Shown here in pieces: positions 47,689 to 59,542 of a stretch of 64,000 nt of DNA. This stretch comes from Moniliophthora roreri. Taxonomy: Eukaryota > Basidiomycota > Agaricomycetes > Agaricales > Marasmiaceae. Under the pieces are notes generated by a model, which saw only the letters and a list, made by a program, of their open reading frames with translations, did not search any database and was not told the origin of the DNA. Each line of letters begins with the position of its first letter. The first letter of the stretch is position 1. The position numbers and the translations under genes are program-made. Where the stretch lies: the NCBI GenBank assembly GCA_001466705.2, contig LATX02000199.1, forward strand, positions 372,001 to 436,000, given 5' to 3'.

Positions 47689-49020
47689 ATGGGTCAAATA
47701 TCACTGAGAACAGCACTGCTGCTTTCCGTTTACTTGGAAGTCAGTATCTCTCCAACTCTGAGCGATGTCTGTCTAACAGCACACTTGTTCAACAGGGCTG
47801 GGCCTATGGTATTTCTGCAACCCCTATACCCTATGCCAACCTTAACTTCTACCTCGAAAAGGGTTCCTTCTATGCATGTTCGTATTCACCATGTACATGA
47901 AGTTCACGATATCGAAGATCGGCAACCAGGGTTCACAGGCACAAGTTTGTTGACGTTCTCAGCGTTGTTTCCGATTGGGCTTTTTATTCTTTTATTCTGC
48001 AGACCATGTTTGTGATATCGACCATCATGTTCTTCATCGCCACATTTCACGTCGTCATGAACATGTTTCGACTACTGTTGGCGTTCAGCGACCACTGTGG
48101 GAAACCGCATGGCCCCGAATTGTACCTGGGCAAGCTGAATAACTGGGACCATGTACTGAAAGATGCATTATACGCAACTCAAGAAATCTTCGGAAGTGCT
48201 GTCGCGGTAAGTTCTACGTCTCCTAGATAAGGGGCCTGACGACCTAAACCTCCTACCTCTGTGCTAGATATACCGAACCTGGCTCTTGTGGAACCGTTCA
48301 TGGCTGATCATTGCCTTTCCATTGGTTGTATTATGCGCCGAAGCCGGTGAGTGTGATCATTCTTCTGTCGAGCGTGCTGCTGACTTCTTGTTAGTCACTG
48401 GCTATAGGACATTAAGTATCTTCGCTCACAGCGATCCGACTCACAATATCTTCGATCCTCATCTAACTGCATGGATTAAATCTTTCTGGATTTTAACGGT
48501 TTCCCTCAACGTCATCACGACTTGCTTAATGGCATACTTCATCTGGTCTACACATAAACTCTCCTATGCCTATCAATCCTCAACATCACGGCTTATGCCC
48601 GTCATGCGGATTCTCATCGAATCGGCAGTGCTCCAGCTTGTGGTCGAACTCGTCCTTTTAGGACTTTACTGCCTCGATAGCCATGCGCAGTACGTGGCAC
48701 TCGAGCTGGTAACGCCATTCGTGGTGAGTTGGACCTTAGTTTCTCCACCCATGCATCTCTTACCCAACTTCCTTCGCCACCACCACATCTAGGCTATCAC
48801 CTTCAATGCGATAACGATAAGACTAAAGCTACTCGTTATCAAAGAAGAAGTGGAGACACTTTCACCAAATTCTGACGCTGCCAATGTGACTGCTGGAAAT
48901 GTACCCATGCAACCCATACAAATCAGTATAGCCCGGGATGTCGTCGACAATGATGGTGACACGCAGTCGAACCACGAGTGTGCTGGTAAAGAGACTCGTC
49001 TTGGGGAGGTAAATAAATAG
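47689..49020 (+). CDS. Basidiomycete multi-pass (7TM-like) membrane protein, copy 2
   Basis: Exons: 47689-47739, 47796-47808 (13 nt), 47862-47944, 48003-48206, 48268-48346, 48395-48723 and 48793-49020, 328 residues. The first six exon lengths equal those of the paralog at 2874. Shared motifs: EGWAYG, MNMFRLLLAFSDHCGKPHGP, WDHVLKDALYATQEI, DPTHNIFDPHLTAWIKSFW and LDSHAQYVALELVTPFV. The C-terminal tails have diverged. Function unknown; about seven membrane segments are expected. All junctions are in phase, so it is likely functional. Confidence 0.87.
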
Positions 49021-49517
49021 AGGTCTGAACGATTGGTCCCGCTGCCCCTGTTAATGACAATTATATACTCCCTAACTGTACATTACAAAAATCTGTTACT
49101 GCCATTATGTATATGTATCTCCTTAAAGATATTCATTTTCAAAACCGAGCCAATTGCTTGCGCCAAGAATCGGAGCTGGTGCGCTTTCTAGACGAGTTTG
49201 AGAATATGGACGTATCTCGCTGGGAAGACGATGACTAGTGCAATTCACAACGCCGAACGAGAAGATGCCTCTGTTTACTCGATGGAGTGGGCTACTGATC
49301 GTGATCCTGTTACTGTACTACCCTTTGGCTTCATTTCGTGGAACATATGCGCAGGAATATCAGCTCGGCAGATTAATCCATAGGGAAAAACTCGTAGTAT
49401 CCTCCAAGGAGAGCCTACTAATCCTAGCCAATCCATAGCTGAGCCAAGGTGATCCGCGGTAGCTCCTTTGAACAGTGGGCAATGCATGTAATCTATCCTG
49501 TAAATCCTGCAATCCAG
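49021..49517. other. Intergenic stretch
   Basis: No gene supported. It leads into the 60-bp satellite. Confidence 0.4.
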
Positions 49518-49835
49518 ACCAATCCAGATTAATCTGTTTATTTGAGTTTCTTCAGGCTAGCAATCCAGCACAATCCACTCAATCCAGATTAATCCGTTTA
49601 TTTGAGTTTCTTCAGGCTAGCAATCCAGCATAATCCACTCAATCCAGATTAATCTGTTTATTTGAGTTTCTTAAGGCTAGCAATCCAGCATAATCCACTC
49701 AATCCAGATTAATCTGTTTATTTGAGTTTCTTAAGGCCAGTGATCCAGCATAATCCACTCAATCCAGATTAATCCATTTATTTGAGTTTCTTAAGGCTAG
49801 CAATTCAGCATAATCCACTCAATCCATTCACTCAA
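49518..49835. repeat. 60-bp tandem satellite, about five copies
   Basis: Monomers of exactly 60 bp repeat in register; each contains AATCCAGATTAATCTGTTTA and TTTGAGTTTCTTAAGGCTAG with a few substitutions. Degenerate AATCCA-rich sequence continues to about 49930, just before the end of the KDZ gene. Confidence 0.92.
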
Positions 49836-49961
49836 TCCAAACAGATTCTGCAATCCATTCACCCAAAAGACTTGTAATCCAGCATGATCCACTCAATCCA
49901 ATCCAGCATAGAATAATTTACATTGTCACTAATCCAAGGCAGCAGAGACACTTAATCTACC

Positions 49962-52900
49962 CTAATCCTCATCTTCTACTCCTTGCACATAGGTGTCAAG
50001 GTCATCCCATCCATCATCACTACTTTCAACTTCCTCCAAGCCATCTGAATCTGGCACTGTATCAATATTGTCATCCTTGTGTGTCAACTTTACCAATTTT
50101 TTAGTCTTCCTGTTCCTTTTTGATAGTTTCTCCTTGAATTCTTCATGTTTTGACCACTCTACAACAACATTCTCCTGGAGACTCCGATATGTTGCAGCCT
50201 GTTTGTGTGCATATGCTGCATAGCCCCCTTCACCATCTGTCTCAGAGGTCCTGGCCATTGCTGTCCATATCTCAATCATTTTTTCATAGAATTGGTGAGT
50301 TCGCAGAAACTCAGCCTCTACAATCTCAACCTCCTCCTTGTATTGATCAAGAGTAGTATGGTCACAAAACCATTTAACCCGATTCACTGTGTTCATTTGA
50401 AATATTAGAATGTAATGTTCACAGTTAGTAATGCAACTCACTTTCCAATATCCATGCACTCTCCTCCTCTTCTGAGGCTCTTGCAGCAGTTGATCTATGC
50501 CAATACCATGGATCAGGCTCTGATTCTCCTAGTGCATGCTGTTTGCTTTGGTTACGAGCCCAAAGTTGATTTTCTTCTAGTTTCTGATATCGAGTGTCTG
50601 ATTCACTGAGACCAAGGGCAATAAGAGCCAGCCGGTTTGGGTTATAAAGGCGCATTGTGGATTTGGCACCATTCAACTGGGTCTTGAGCAAACTGAGTGT
50701 TCAAGTGTGGTGCTTCTGCCCAGTTGCCTCGACTTTCTTCACAGCTTTGATATGGTTATAGGTAAGAATTTGGCAGCAGACTTCTTCAAGCTGATCATTT
50801 GCAAGCCCCTCTCATAGCTCTCTTTCAATGAGTGCTGCATCTGATAGGTTACAGGCCTTGTGCTCAGCTTGGGTAAATGTGCTTAGAAGGTAGATAGGAG
50901 ATGCTTCTGGTTTTGTACTGTTGTCAGTATCATGGTTGGACTTGTTCAGGTCCTGAATGACTGCAACAGTAAGTGGGAAGAAGCTTGCCATAGATTCAGA
51001 GAATTGAGCAAGCTGTGTGCTGTATTTGTAGTGAGCATGCTGGAGCTGTTGTGCCTGCCTCTTTGAAATCCTTTTTATTGATGCTAGATGGCACAGCTTT
51101 TGACTAGATTGAATCAGATTACTGCTATAAGATGAATGGAATATCACATACTGTGTCATATCTAGCTCAATCCCCTCAGCAATGAGAAGTGTCACTCCAT
51201 CAACTCCTGACTTGTTTAATACTTGAAGCTTTTCTGCTGCCAATTGAGCATCAAGGCGACTTCGCAGAGTTGGGATTTCTGACATGAGACAATATTTAGA
51301 GATATAAGATCAGATCATCAAGATAAGTAACCTACCTTTACCCACTCTGGCAGTATATAAATCAACAATGTTCTTGTCACTCTTGTCTGGCAGAGGCAGA
51401 GCATACAGCTGTTTCCACTCTTTTAGAGTTTCTTCAGAGAAGAGAAGGGTGTAGTTGTTGAAGGAAGGCTCCAGGTCATCAATTGCAACTTTTGCCTGAG
51501 CCCACTGCTTCTTCAGTGTCTCACCTATTTAGTCATAATTTAGTTTTTCATACATGAATATGAATGTGATGCACCAAGCTTCTGAATTTTGCAAAAGTTC
51601 CAGAATCTATGAAAATCATCCAAAGTGTCATGGCGATGGCCATCATTCATATGCTGTGTACTACCTCCTGTCAGCTTCTCATGACTCCAAGGTGTCTCAA
51701 CAAGCTCTCCATTGGTGTGGCCAACATGATGAGTGTGTTCAAAGTGATAGCAAGTCTTGCACTCACTCCTATGGCCTTCAATGTGCATTTGAGGTATACA
51801 GCCCTGAGCTGCTATCAGCCATTCAACAACATCTGTATCAGTGAAGTATTGTGGCCAGCACCTTAGCCAATCAGCAAGGTGAACTTTGAATATGCACCAC
51901 AGATCATAGCTGCAGTGAACAACTTCCAAGCCCCTTCAACCAAGCATAGCATGGTACAAAACCCAATCTCCAATACAGAACCTACGGCACTCTTTAGTAA
52001 TTCATTGTTTATCATAATGGGCCCACAACATACATTTCACCCTTAGGCATATCAGCCACTCCATTTGGAAGAAATAGACCATGACGTGTGCAGATAGCAC
52101 CCACAATGCCAGTAATAACTGCATTTTTGAACTTCAGAATGTTCTGCATCCTTACAGCTTTGAGTTTTGAGCATGTAAGTAGCTATAATGTTTTTAGCTC
52201 TAGTTAGATAACCTAAAGATTGGTGCTACTCACATCAGAGTCTCCAGTGTTACCTTTTAGATATTCTTGATAGTTATGACAAAGGCTAAAATATGCAGAT
52301 CCTTCATTTAGAGCCACATCATCAGGGTCATCTCTCTTATAGAGTTGCTGGGCACTGTGACACCCATCCCAAGCAATGAACAAAGTGTGTATATGTCTGT
52401 ATTTGGCTTTAAAAGTGCTGATATGAATATTTACAACAAATTTCACACCTTTTTTCCTTAGGTGTCTTGATAATATCTTCAATCTTGATGTTGAATTCTG
52501 GTTCAGGACAGGCAGGGCACATGATTGCTATGTGGCCTGCAGGACGGTGAGGGACATATTGGTCAATACCATGTGATTGTNGCTGCCAGGTGCCGATGAA
52601 CTCATGCTACCTGAAGGAACACACGGTAGCAGTTCTAAAATCAAGTAAGACCTTTGTTGCAAACAAGATAGATGAAGTAGACTCTACCTGGACTTTCTGT
52701 AGTAACACAGAATTGGTCTTGCATTGTAGTCCATCATAGTAGTCATGAGCAGCTTTCTTGCTAGTAAGAGTGTAAAGATGAAAATCATCTAGCAGCTCAA
52801 AGCTGAATACTGTCTCAACCTTCTCGATGCTGCCTGGGAAAAGCCGCAAGTCCAATAGCTGCTCAAAATCATCTGAATGATTTAGGCAAAAACAGAAGTT

Positions 52901-53655
52901 GACAAGAATGTTAAGGACTCTAGTGGTATGGACAAGTGTGATCTGTTTGAAATCTTTCTTTGAATTTGGACAAGGACTACCTCAGTGACCTAAATAGACC
53001 CAAACACCTAGATCAGTGAGAGAATATGGCTCAAAATGAGTGCCATTCCAGTGTTCAATAGTGTGAAAAGGTAAGCTGCTATGCTGTTTGACTATGCATT
53101 GAGAGCATTGGACACCCTGTATCCAGCAGTTGTTGCATCGGAATAATTGAAGCTGGCCAGAGGAACATGAGCAGATGTTATGAACTCTTTCATCGTAGCT
53201 CTGATTAATGTATGCTGTCTGGATGCGGCCAAGATTTTCTCGGAATGCTGCCATTAGAGTACTCATGCCCTAGAGACTTATCAATTATGAATGTGTTCAG
53301 TTTGTCTGTATACACATACCTGATGGCGAGGTTTCTTTGGCTCCATGTCCTCCTATGCTGGATCACCATCATTCTCAACAATTGTTGAGCCACTTGTTGA
53401 GCCACCCATTAGGGCAGTTGCTGATACCAATCGTTGCCTCTTGGATGGTGAAGGAGGCATCCATTCAACTTCAGGTACATGGTTCTGGGTGTAGTGGGTG
53501 ACTTTGGTTCCTTCTGATTCTTCTGCCATGGTCATTTGAGCTTCTCCATCTTTCCGTCTCCTATCATCAGCACTTTTCTGATGTTTCACTTTTGAGGCTT
53601 CTCTACGGATTGCTGCAGCAGTTGGCCCTTTGAGCTTAGGGGCTTTTGGACCCAT
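49962..53655 (-). pseudogene. KDZ-type DNA transposase with CxC2 cluster
   Basis: From ATG 53655 (MGPKAPKLKGPTAAAIRREA) a multi-exon gene runs to 49962. In order: a basic N-terminus; a CxC2-like cysteine/histidine cluster (CSCSSGQLQLFRCNNCWIQG, then SSLPFHTIEHWNG); FSFELLDDFHLYTLTSKKAA; a CPACPEPEF-like knuckle; YKRDDPDDVALNEGSAYF; GLFLPNGVADMPKGE; SYDLWCIFKVH; the NGELVETPWS acid block; HRHDTLDDFHRFWNF; and a C-terminal KDZ helix (RVKWFCDHTTLDQYKEEVEI). An in-frame TGA at 51936-51938, just before GLEVVHCSYD, is not explained by an intron, so the copy is probably dead. One unresolved base lies at 52581. Element ends not located. Confidence 0.85.
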
Positions 53656-54142
53656 GACAGTCTTGTAAGAGAAGTTGAGAGCTAATGAAAGGTGCTGAGA
53701 ATCAATGAAAAGTGCTGAGAGCTAACAAAAGGTATTTATCCTTTGACACACCTTCAACTTGCTGTTGTGCATGTTGCAAACAGGTGTTCACCATATGGTT
53801 TTACAAGGTGGCCTGATTCCAGAAATTCCACAGATAGAAAGGCTGAAATATCCAAGCCCACCCAGTGGGAACATGTGAATGGAATCCTCTAGATGGAAAG
53901 AGTCCAGACTCCTTCTATCTATAGAACTTTCCATGGACCACGTGTACATGTGCCCTGACATGTCATCATTTGAAGCTCTGCTTTTCACCCTTCGACATCC
54001 ATGCTCAAGGTAAGCTATCAAGTATCTCATACTTTTGTTACTTACTAATCCACATTGAACACTATTAAGAGGGCTCTAGGTTGCTACATCAAGAAATAAG
54101 CGACAAAAAGTGGAGTATCTAGTGTGAAATATTCTATGTACG
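53656..54142. other. KDZ upstream flank
   Basis: Probably promoter and terminal sequence of the KDZ element. No gene supported. Ends at the target-site duplication of the chromovirus. Confidence 0.4.
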
Positions 54143-54147
54143 TGCAA

Positions 54148-54602
54148 CGATACAGACTTTCTTCTTCTTTTCCTTGTAGTACTTCCTATGCTTCTCTTTC
54201 CATTGGACTCGTCCACTTTCCCAGTCCCCTTTTCCTTTCTCACTCCTATGCTTCTCTTCCCATCAGACTCATCCACCTTCCCTCTCCCCATTTACCTATC
54301 CCTTTGTACTATATTACTCATATCCCGACTGCTTCGGGAAACCTTAGACAATCTCTGAACTCTTCGCTATATGTACGTAGTCAGTATTAGCAGAGTTGTA
54401 TCTATTTAAGTGCTCAAGCAGAGACTCTTAGTCTCTAGCTTGACCTAGTTAATCAATACTTGTGTCAACGCCGATATCGAAGGATCTCTGAACTTCAGTA
54501 ACCACTGAACGAACTTAAACTTGAACTTGCAACTACTACTTGAATGAAGAATGTACTTCGCTAAAGTGGTTGAGTTGACATTGCTGCACAAGTAACGTAA
54601 CA
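54148..54602 (+). repeat. 5' LTR
   Basis: 455 bp, differing from the 3' LTR at twelve positions (about 2.6%). Eleven of the differences are transitions. Confidence 0.95.
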
Positions 54603-55077
54603 CAAGGTCAAGCTGATCGATTGCCGACCTACCCAGGTTTAGGCATCACCTAGGAACAAGACATCGCGACGGAACGAACAACAGCTAGAACAAGACATCG
54701 CGGAGGCAGAGGCGCGCTGGCATGGGCAACTAACCCAATCCATATCGAATCCTGGTGGACGAGCGATCCCACCGTTAACCCGAGCGTCCCGCAGAGAACT
54801 ATTGACTCCCTTGCACTCGCCATCGCTAACGAGTCAGCAACTAACAGAGACACAAGCAGAAGACCCAGAAACAAGGAGAACCTCGACCCCATCATTCATT
54901 CCGATTGGATCAAGAATGATCGAACAAGAAGAAGAACCCTCGCTGAATACACTGAAGCCATCAGACTTGGATACATCGAATATCTCCACCGACTCTCCGG
55001 AGGAACTAGATCCATTTCAACGACTATTGCAAGGTCTAAAGAACAGTCTCTGATCACCGAAGGTACAGACAGAAACA
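54603..55077 (+). other. Leader between 5' LTR and gag
   Basis: An open frame in the same register as gag covers most of it (for example IEQEEEPSLNTLKPSDLD) and stops at TGA 55051-55053. It could be an N-terminal extension of gag now cut off, or a leader. No primer-binding site recognised. Confidence 0.4.
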
Positions 55078-56040
55078 ATGGCAGAAGATAAGAAGCCATC
55101 AGGGAGCAGGCCTAGAAAGGAGGAACCCATAGCCGAAGAAGCTGTCATAGGTTCCGCAATGCCGGTACAAGTAGTCTCGGCAGTAAAGGAAGTGAAAGCC
55201 GCACTTCCGAGAGCTTTTACGGGAACACGAAAAGATGCGAAGAAGTTTTTGAGAGAAGTATTGATTTACGTGGTGCTTAACCCGAAAGCGTTCCCGGACG
55301 ACAGGTCGAAGAAGCTTTTCCTCCTCTCATACATGACAGACGGACTAGGAGAATTCTGGAAGAATGAGAAGACAGATCTCTTGCTTGCGTACGATGCCAA
55401 TGCCGAGAAGGTGACATGGTCGGAGTTCTTAGATGATTTCAGAACGTCGTTCGAACCCCTTGATCCTGCCTTAAAAGCACAACTGGAACTCAGAGATCTG
55501 AGGATGAAGGAAAGGGCGGACGAATATACGTATCAGTTCACCTACCTTGCAAAGCAAACTGGATATAACGATGCAGCACAAATAGTAGCGTTCAAATGAG
55601 GATTACCGAGGAGCCTGGTACTTAAAATCATGACAAGACCAGAGGGCGCCCCCACCACGATTAAAGAGTGGATGAACGCGGCTATAATATTCGATGAAAG
55701 TTATAAACAAGCAATGGAGTATGGAAAAACTTGGGACGACGAACACGGAGGGAAGAAACCTCAGCGGAGTTTTAGAAAGAAGAAAGATGTATCCATCAAA
55801 CAGATCACTGAAGTGGATCGAAAGGAGTATATGGCAAAGGGCCTGTGCTTTAGATGTGGCCAAGCTGGACATCGCATTAAGGATTGCCCAGATGCACCGA
55901 AAAAGGACGAAAGGAAGCAAGAAGAGCTGAAGAAACTTACGAAGGAAGAAAGGTTTGCCAAGATAAGGGCTTTGGTGAACAATCAAACGAAGGAAGAAAA
56001 AGACCTTCTCATTGACCTAATGAAGCAAGAGGGTTTTTGA
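55078..56040 (+). pseudogene. Chromovirus gag (one nonsense codon)
   Basis: Starts MAEDKKPSGSRPRKEE and carries a retrotransposon capsid-type region (RTSFEPLDPALKAQLELRDL, YTYQFTYLAKQTGYND). An in-frame TGA at 55597-55599 falls where Gag relatives have Arg (FK-x-GLP). After it the frame continues to the nucleocapsid zinc knuckle CFRCGQAGHRIKDCP and ends at 56040. The last codons contain GGGTTTT at 56031-56037, a possible -1 slip site just before the stop. The protein would package element RNA. Confidence 0.88.
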
Positions 56041-56054
56041 AGAGGTGAAAGAGG

Positions 56055-59000
56055 ATGATGGCTCTGCCGCCTATAGCTATCTCACACTTTGTACTAGCTA
56101 AAATGGACCGAAATTCTATGCACCTTCCTCTTCAGTACAAAGTGGGAACCAAAAACATCGAAACGAAGGCCTTGTTGGACTCAGGAGTGGGAGGGCAGTT
56201 CATAAGTACAGGGTTTGCAAGGACCTTGGGGAAGAAGTGGATCCAATTACCAGAAAAGATTCAAGTCTTCAACGTGGACGGATCAGTCAACAAAACAGCA
56301 TGGATAACGCATGTGGTGGAGTTAGAATTCCAGATCGCCGGAAAGGATTTTAAAGAGAACTTCATGATCTCGGGTATAGGAAACAAAGATATGATTCTAG
56401 GACTCCCTTGGTTGCGTTACCACAATCCAGTAATCGACTGGGAAACGGAAGAAATACAATTCCTGTCCCAAAGGAAGATCCAGATCAAGAGGTTTACAGG
56501 AGTTTTGGATAATGCCGAAACTGAAGTTCTCATTGGGGCCAAGATCACAGCATCACAGGAAATGGCCCATCAACAACAAACAGTGAAAAGGGACATCGAA
56601 GAACTCATTCCAAAGCATCTGTTGGGATATCGAGATCGTTTCGAAAAGGGAAAGGCCGAACAATTTCCACCTGCCCAGTCATATGATCACGCGATCGAGC
56701 TCAAACCAGACTTCGTACCCCGAAACTGCAAGTTGTATCCATTAAGCCCCGCGGAACAGAAAGAACAGGACAAGTTCCTCGAGGAAAACCTGAGAAAAGG
56801 GTACATTCGTAAATCGAAATCTCCCATGGCGTCCCCTTTCTTCTTCATAGCGAAAAAGGAGAAGGGGGCACTGTGACCTACACAAGACTACCAAGAGCTC
56901 AATAAAGGCACGATAAAAAACGCATACCCTCTACCTTTAATTTCAGAACTCCTCGACAAATTGAAGGGAGCGGAGATATTCACGAAACTTGATCTTCGAA
57001 ACGGATATAACAATGTCAGGATAAAGGACGGAGATCAGTGGAAGGCCGCCTTCAAGACAAATAAGGGGCTTTTCGAGCCGACAGTGATGTTCTTTGGACT
57101 TAGCAATTCCCCAGCAACTTTCCAGGCTTTTATGAACGATATCCTTTCCGATTTCATCAACGAAGGATGGTGCGTGGTGTACATGGACGATATCCTCCTG
57201 TTCTCCAAAGATCCAGATGAACATAGAAACCGAACAGAACAATTAATGCACCGTCTCCAGGAACACGACCTGTTCCTCAAGCCTGAAAAATGCGAATTCG
57301 AAGTGACGGAAGTAGTATTCTTGGGAATGGTTATTCGCCCCGGATATATTGCAATGGATCCAGTCAAGTTGGCCGGAATAGTGGATTGGGAACCTCCCCA
57401 GACAGTGAAAGGAGTACGAGCGTTCTTAGGATTCAGGAACTTCTACCGAAAGTTTATCGGGAAATACGCGCATTTAACAAGGCCGTTGAACAATCTTCTG
57501 CAAAAGAATCGAAAATTCGAATGGACTGTACAGTGTCAAATAGCCTTCGATCTTTTAAAAGTGAAGTTCCTTTCCGAACCCATCCTTATTATGCTGGACG
57601 TCAGTAAACCCTTCGTTATAGAAGCAGACGCTTCCAAATGGGCCATGGGCACAGTTCTCAAACAAAAAGGAACAGACGGAGAATGGCATCCATGTGGTTA
57701 CCTCTCCAAGTCTCTATCTCCTATGGAATGGAACTATGAGATCTACGATCAAGAACTTCTCGCTATCTATAGAGCATTGATGGAATGGTGTCACTATTTG
57801 ATGGGAGGAAAATTCAAGGTCGTGGTGTTATCTGATCACAAAAACCTGACGTACTTCCGGACGGCACAGAAGTTGAATAGACGACAGGTGAGATGGAGTC
57901 TCTTCCTATCAGAATTCGATTTAGGACTGGTCCATGTCCCTGGCAAGGCAATGACGCAAGCTGATGCCCTATCACGACGTAGCAACGAGCAAGATGACAT
58001 TGACACTGATAATGAAGATATCATTGTACTGCCGGAGCGACTATTCATTAAAGGAATCAACTTAGGAATGAAGGAAGACATAGAGAAGTGATTGGGTCTG
58101 GACGACTTTCACAAGTCGGCCTTGGAACAGCTCTTACACCAAGGCGTGCCGCCAATCAAATTTGCATTGTCGGATTGGAAAATCGAAGGAGAATTATTGT
58201 TTTTCCAAAACCGAGTTTACGTCCCTAATGATGCCGACCTCCGCCGACGAATCGTTCAGTCTATTCACGAGACACCAGGAGTAGGGCACCCAGAGCAATG
58301 GAACACTGTCGAACAGGTACAGAGGGACTTCTGGTGGCCAGGAATGGCTAAATTCATCAGATCATTCGTCGATGGTTGTGTAGTTTGTCAACAAGCAAAG
58401 ATCAATACACACCCCACGAGGACACCAATTCAACCGCTTCACCTGACACCGAACTCATTTCCCTTCCAGGTCTGTACTATGGACCTTATTACCAATTTGC
58501 CGGAATGCGAAGGGATGGATTCTATTTTGGTTGTGGTGGACCACTCATCTACGAAGGGGGTAATTTTTACTCCATGCACCAAAACGACGGACGCCACCAA
58601 GATAGCGGAGTTATTAATCCAACATCTCTACAAAAGATTCGGATTACTGGACCGCATCATATCAGACAGAGACTCCAGATTTGCCGCAGAAGTATTCCAG
58701 GAAATAGGAAGACAGCTGTCCATCAAACACTCAATGAGCACGGCGTTCCATCCCCAGACAGACGGAGAGACGGAACGAGTAAATCAGGAAGTCGAAGTTT
58801 ATCTTAGAGCGTTCTGCTCAAAAGAACAAACCTGATGGAAGGAATATCTTCCCCTAGCGGAGTTCACACACAATAACCGGACTCACTCTGTCCTCAAGAG
58901 ATCTCCATTTTTTATGATGATGGGATATCATCCACGACCGCTGCCAATGGTATTTGAGAAAACAACGATTCCATCAGTAGAAGAACGACTTCAAGAACTA

Positions 59001-59540
59001 AAGAAGGTTCGAGAAGAAACTACGAGCTTGTTGGAACTAGCACGGCAACAGATGATACGAAGAGAAAAACAAAAACTAGATACCTTCGAGGAAGGACAGA
59101 AGGTTTGGTTAGAAGCGAAGAACTTGGCCATGGGGTACCCATCGAAGAAGTTAGCTCCGAAAAGAGAAGGACCGTTCAAGATTCTCAAGGTACTCGGACC
59201 CGTGACGTACAAGTTGGAATTGCCGCATCAGTGGAAGATCCACCCCGTTTTCCACACAGCATTATTGTCACCGTTTAAACAGACCGAGGCGCATGGACCA
59301 AGCTTTACGGAACCACCCCCGGACCTTATCGAAGGATTCGAAGAATATGAGGTAGATGCAGTAGTAGGGCATAGACCAAAAAGGAAGCCCCGAGAGTTCC
59401 TTGTGTCGTACACGGGCTATGACTCATCCCACAACCGATGGATTCGAATGGAAGGAATGACGAACTGTCTGGACCTTCTCAAAGAATATATAAAGAAACA
59501 TCAAATAAGGCCTAAAGACCCCATCCCAACTTCAGAATAG
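56055..59540 (+). pseudogene. Chromovirus pol: protease, RT, RNase H, integrase, chromodomain
   Basis: Reads in the -1 frame relative to gag. Protease: [50 protein letters not shown] and the YMDD box in [13 protein letters not shown]. RNase [12 protein letters not shown] and YDQELLAI. Integrase: an H-H-C-C finger (VGHPEQW ... CVVCQQAK), DLITNLPEC, ISDRDSRF and the late Glu in RVNQEVEVY. Then a GPF module (KREGPFKILKVLGPVTYKLE) and a chromodomain (REFLVSYTGYDSSHNRWI). TGA codons interrupt at 56874, 58089 and 58833; no frameshift is needed to pass them. Overall length is normal for a chromovirus. Confidence 0.93.
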
Positions 59541-59542
59541 CC

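Noticed and set aside
49518..49835. CRISPR-like regular repeats
   Set aside because: The 60-bp monomers are contiguous without unique spacers, and the host is a eukaryote; this is a satellite.
54603..54625. Primer-binding site after the 5' LTR
   Set aside because: The sequence AAGGTCAAGC does not match a tRNA 3' end that I can recognise, so no call was made.
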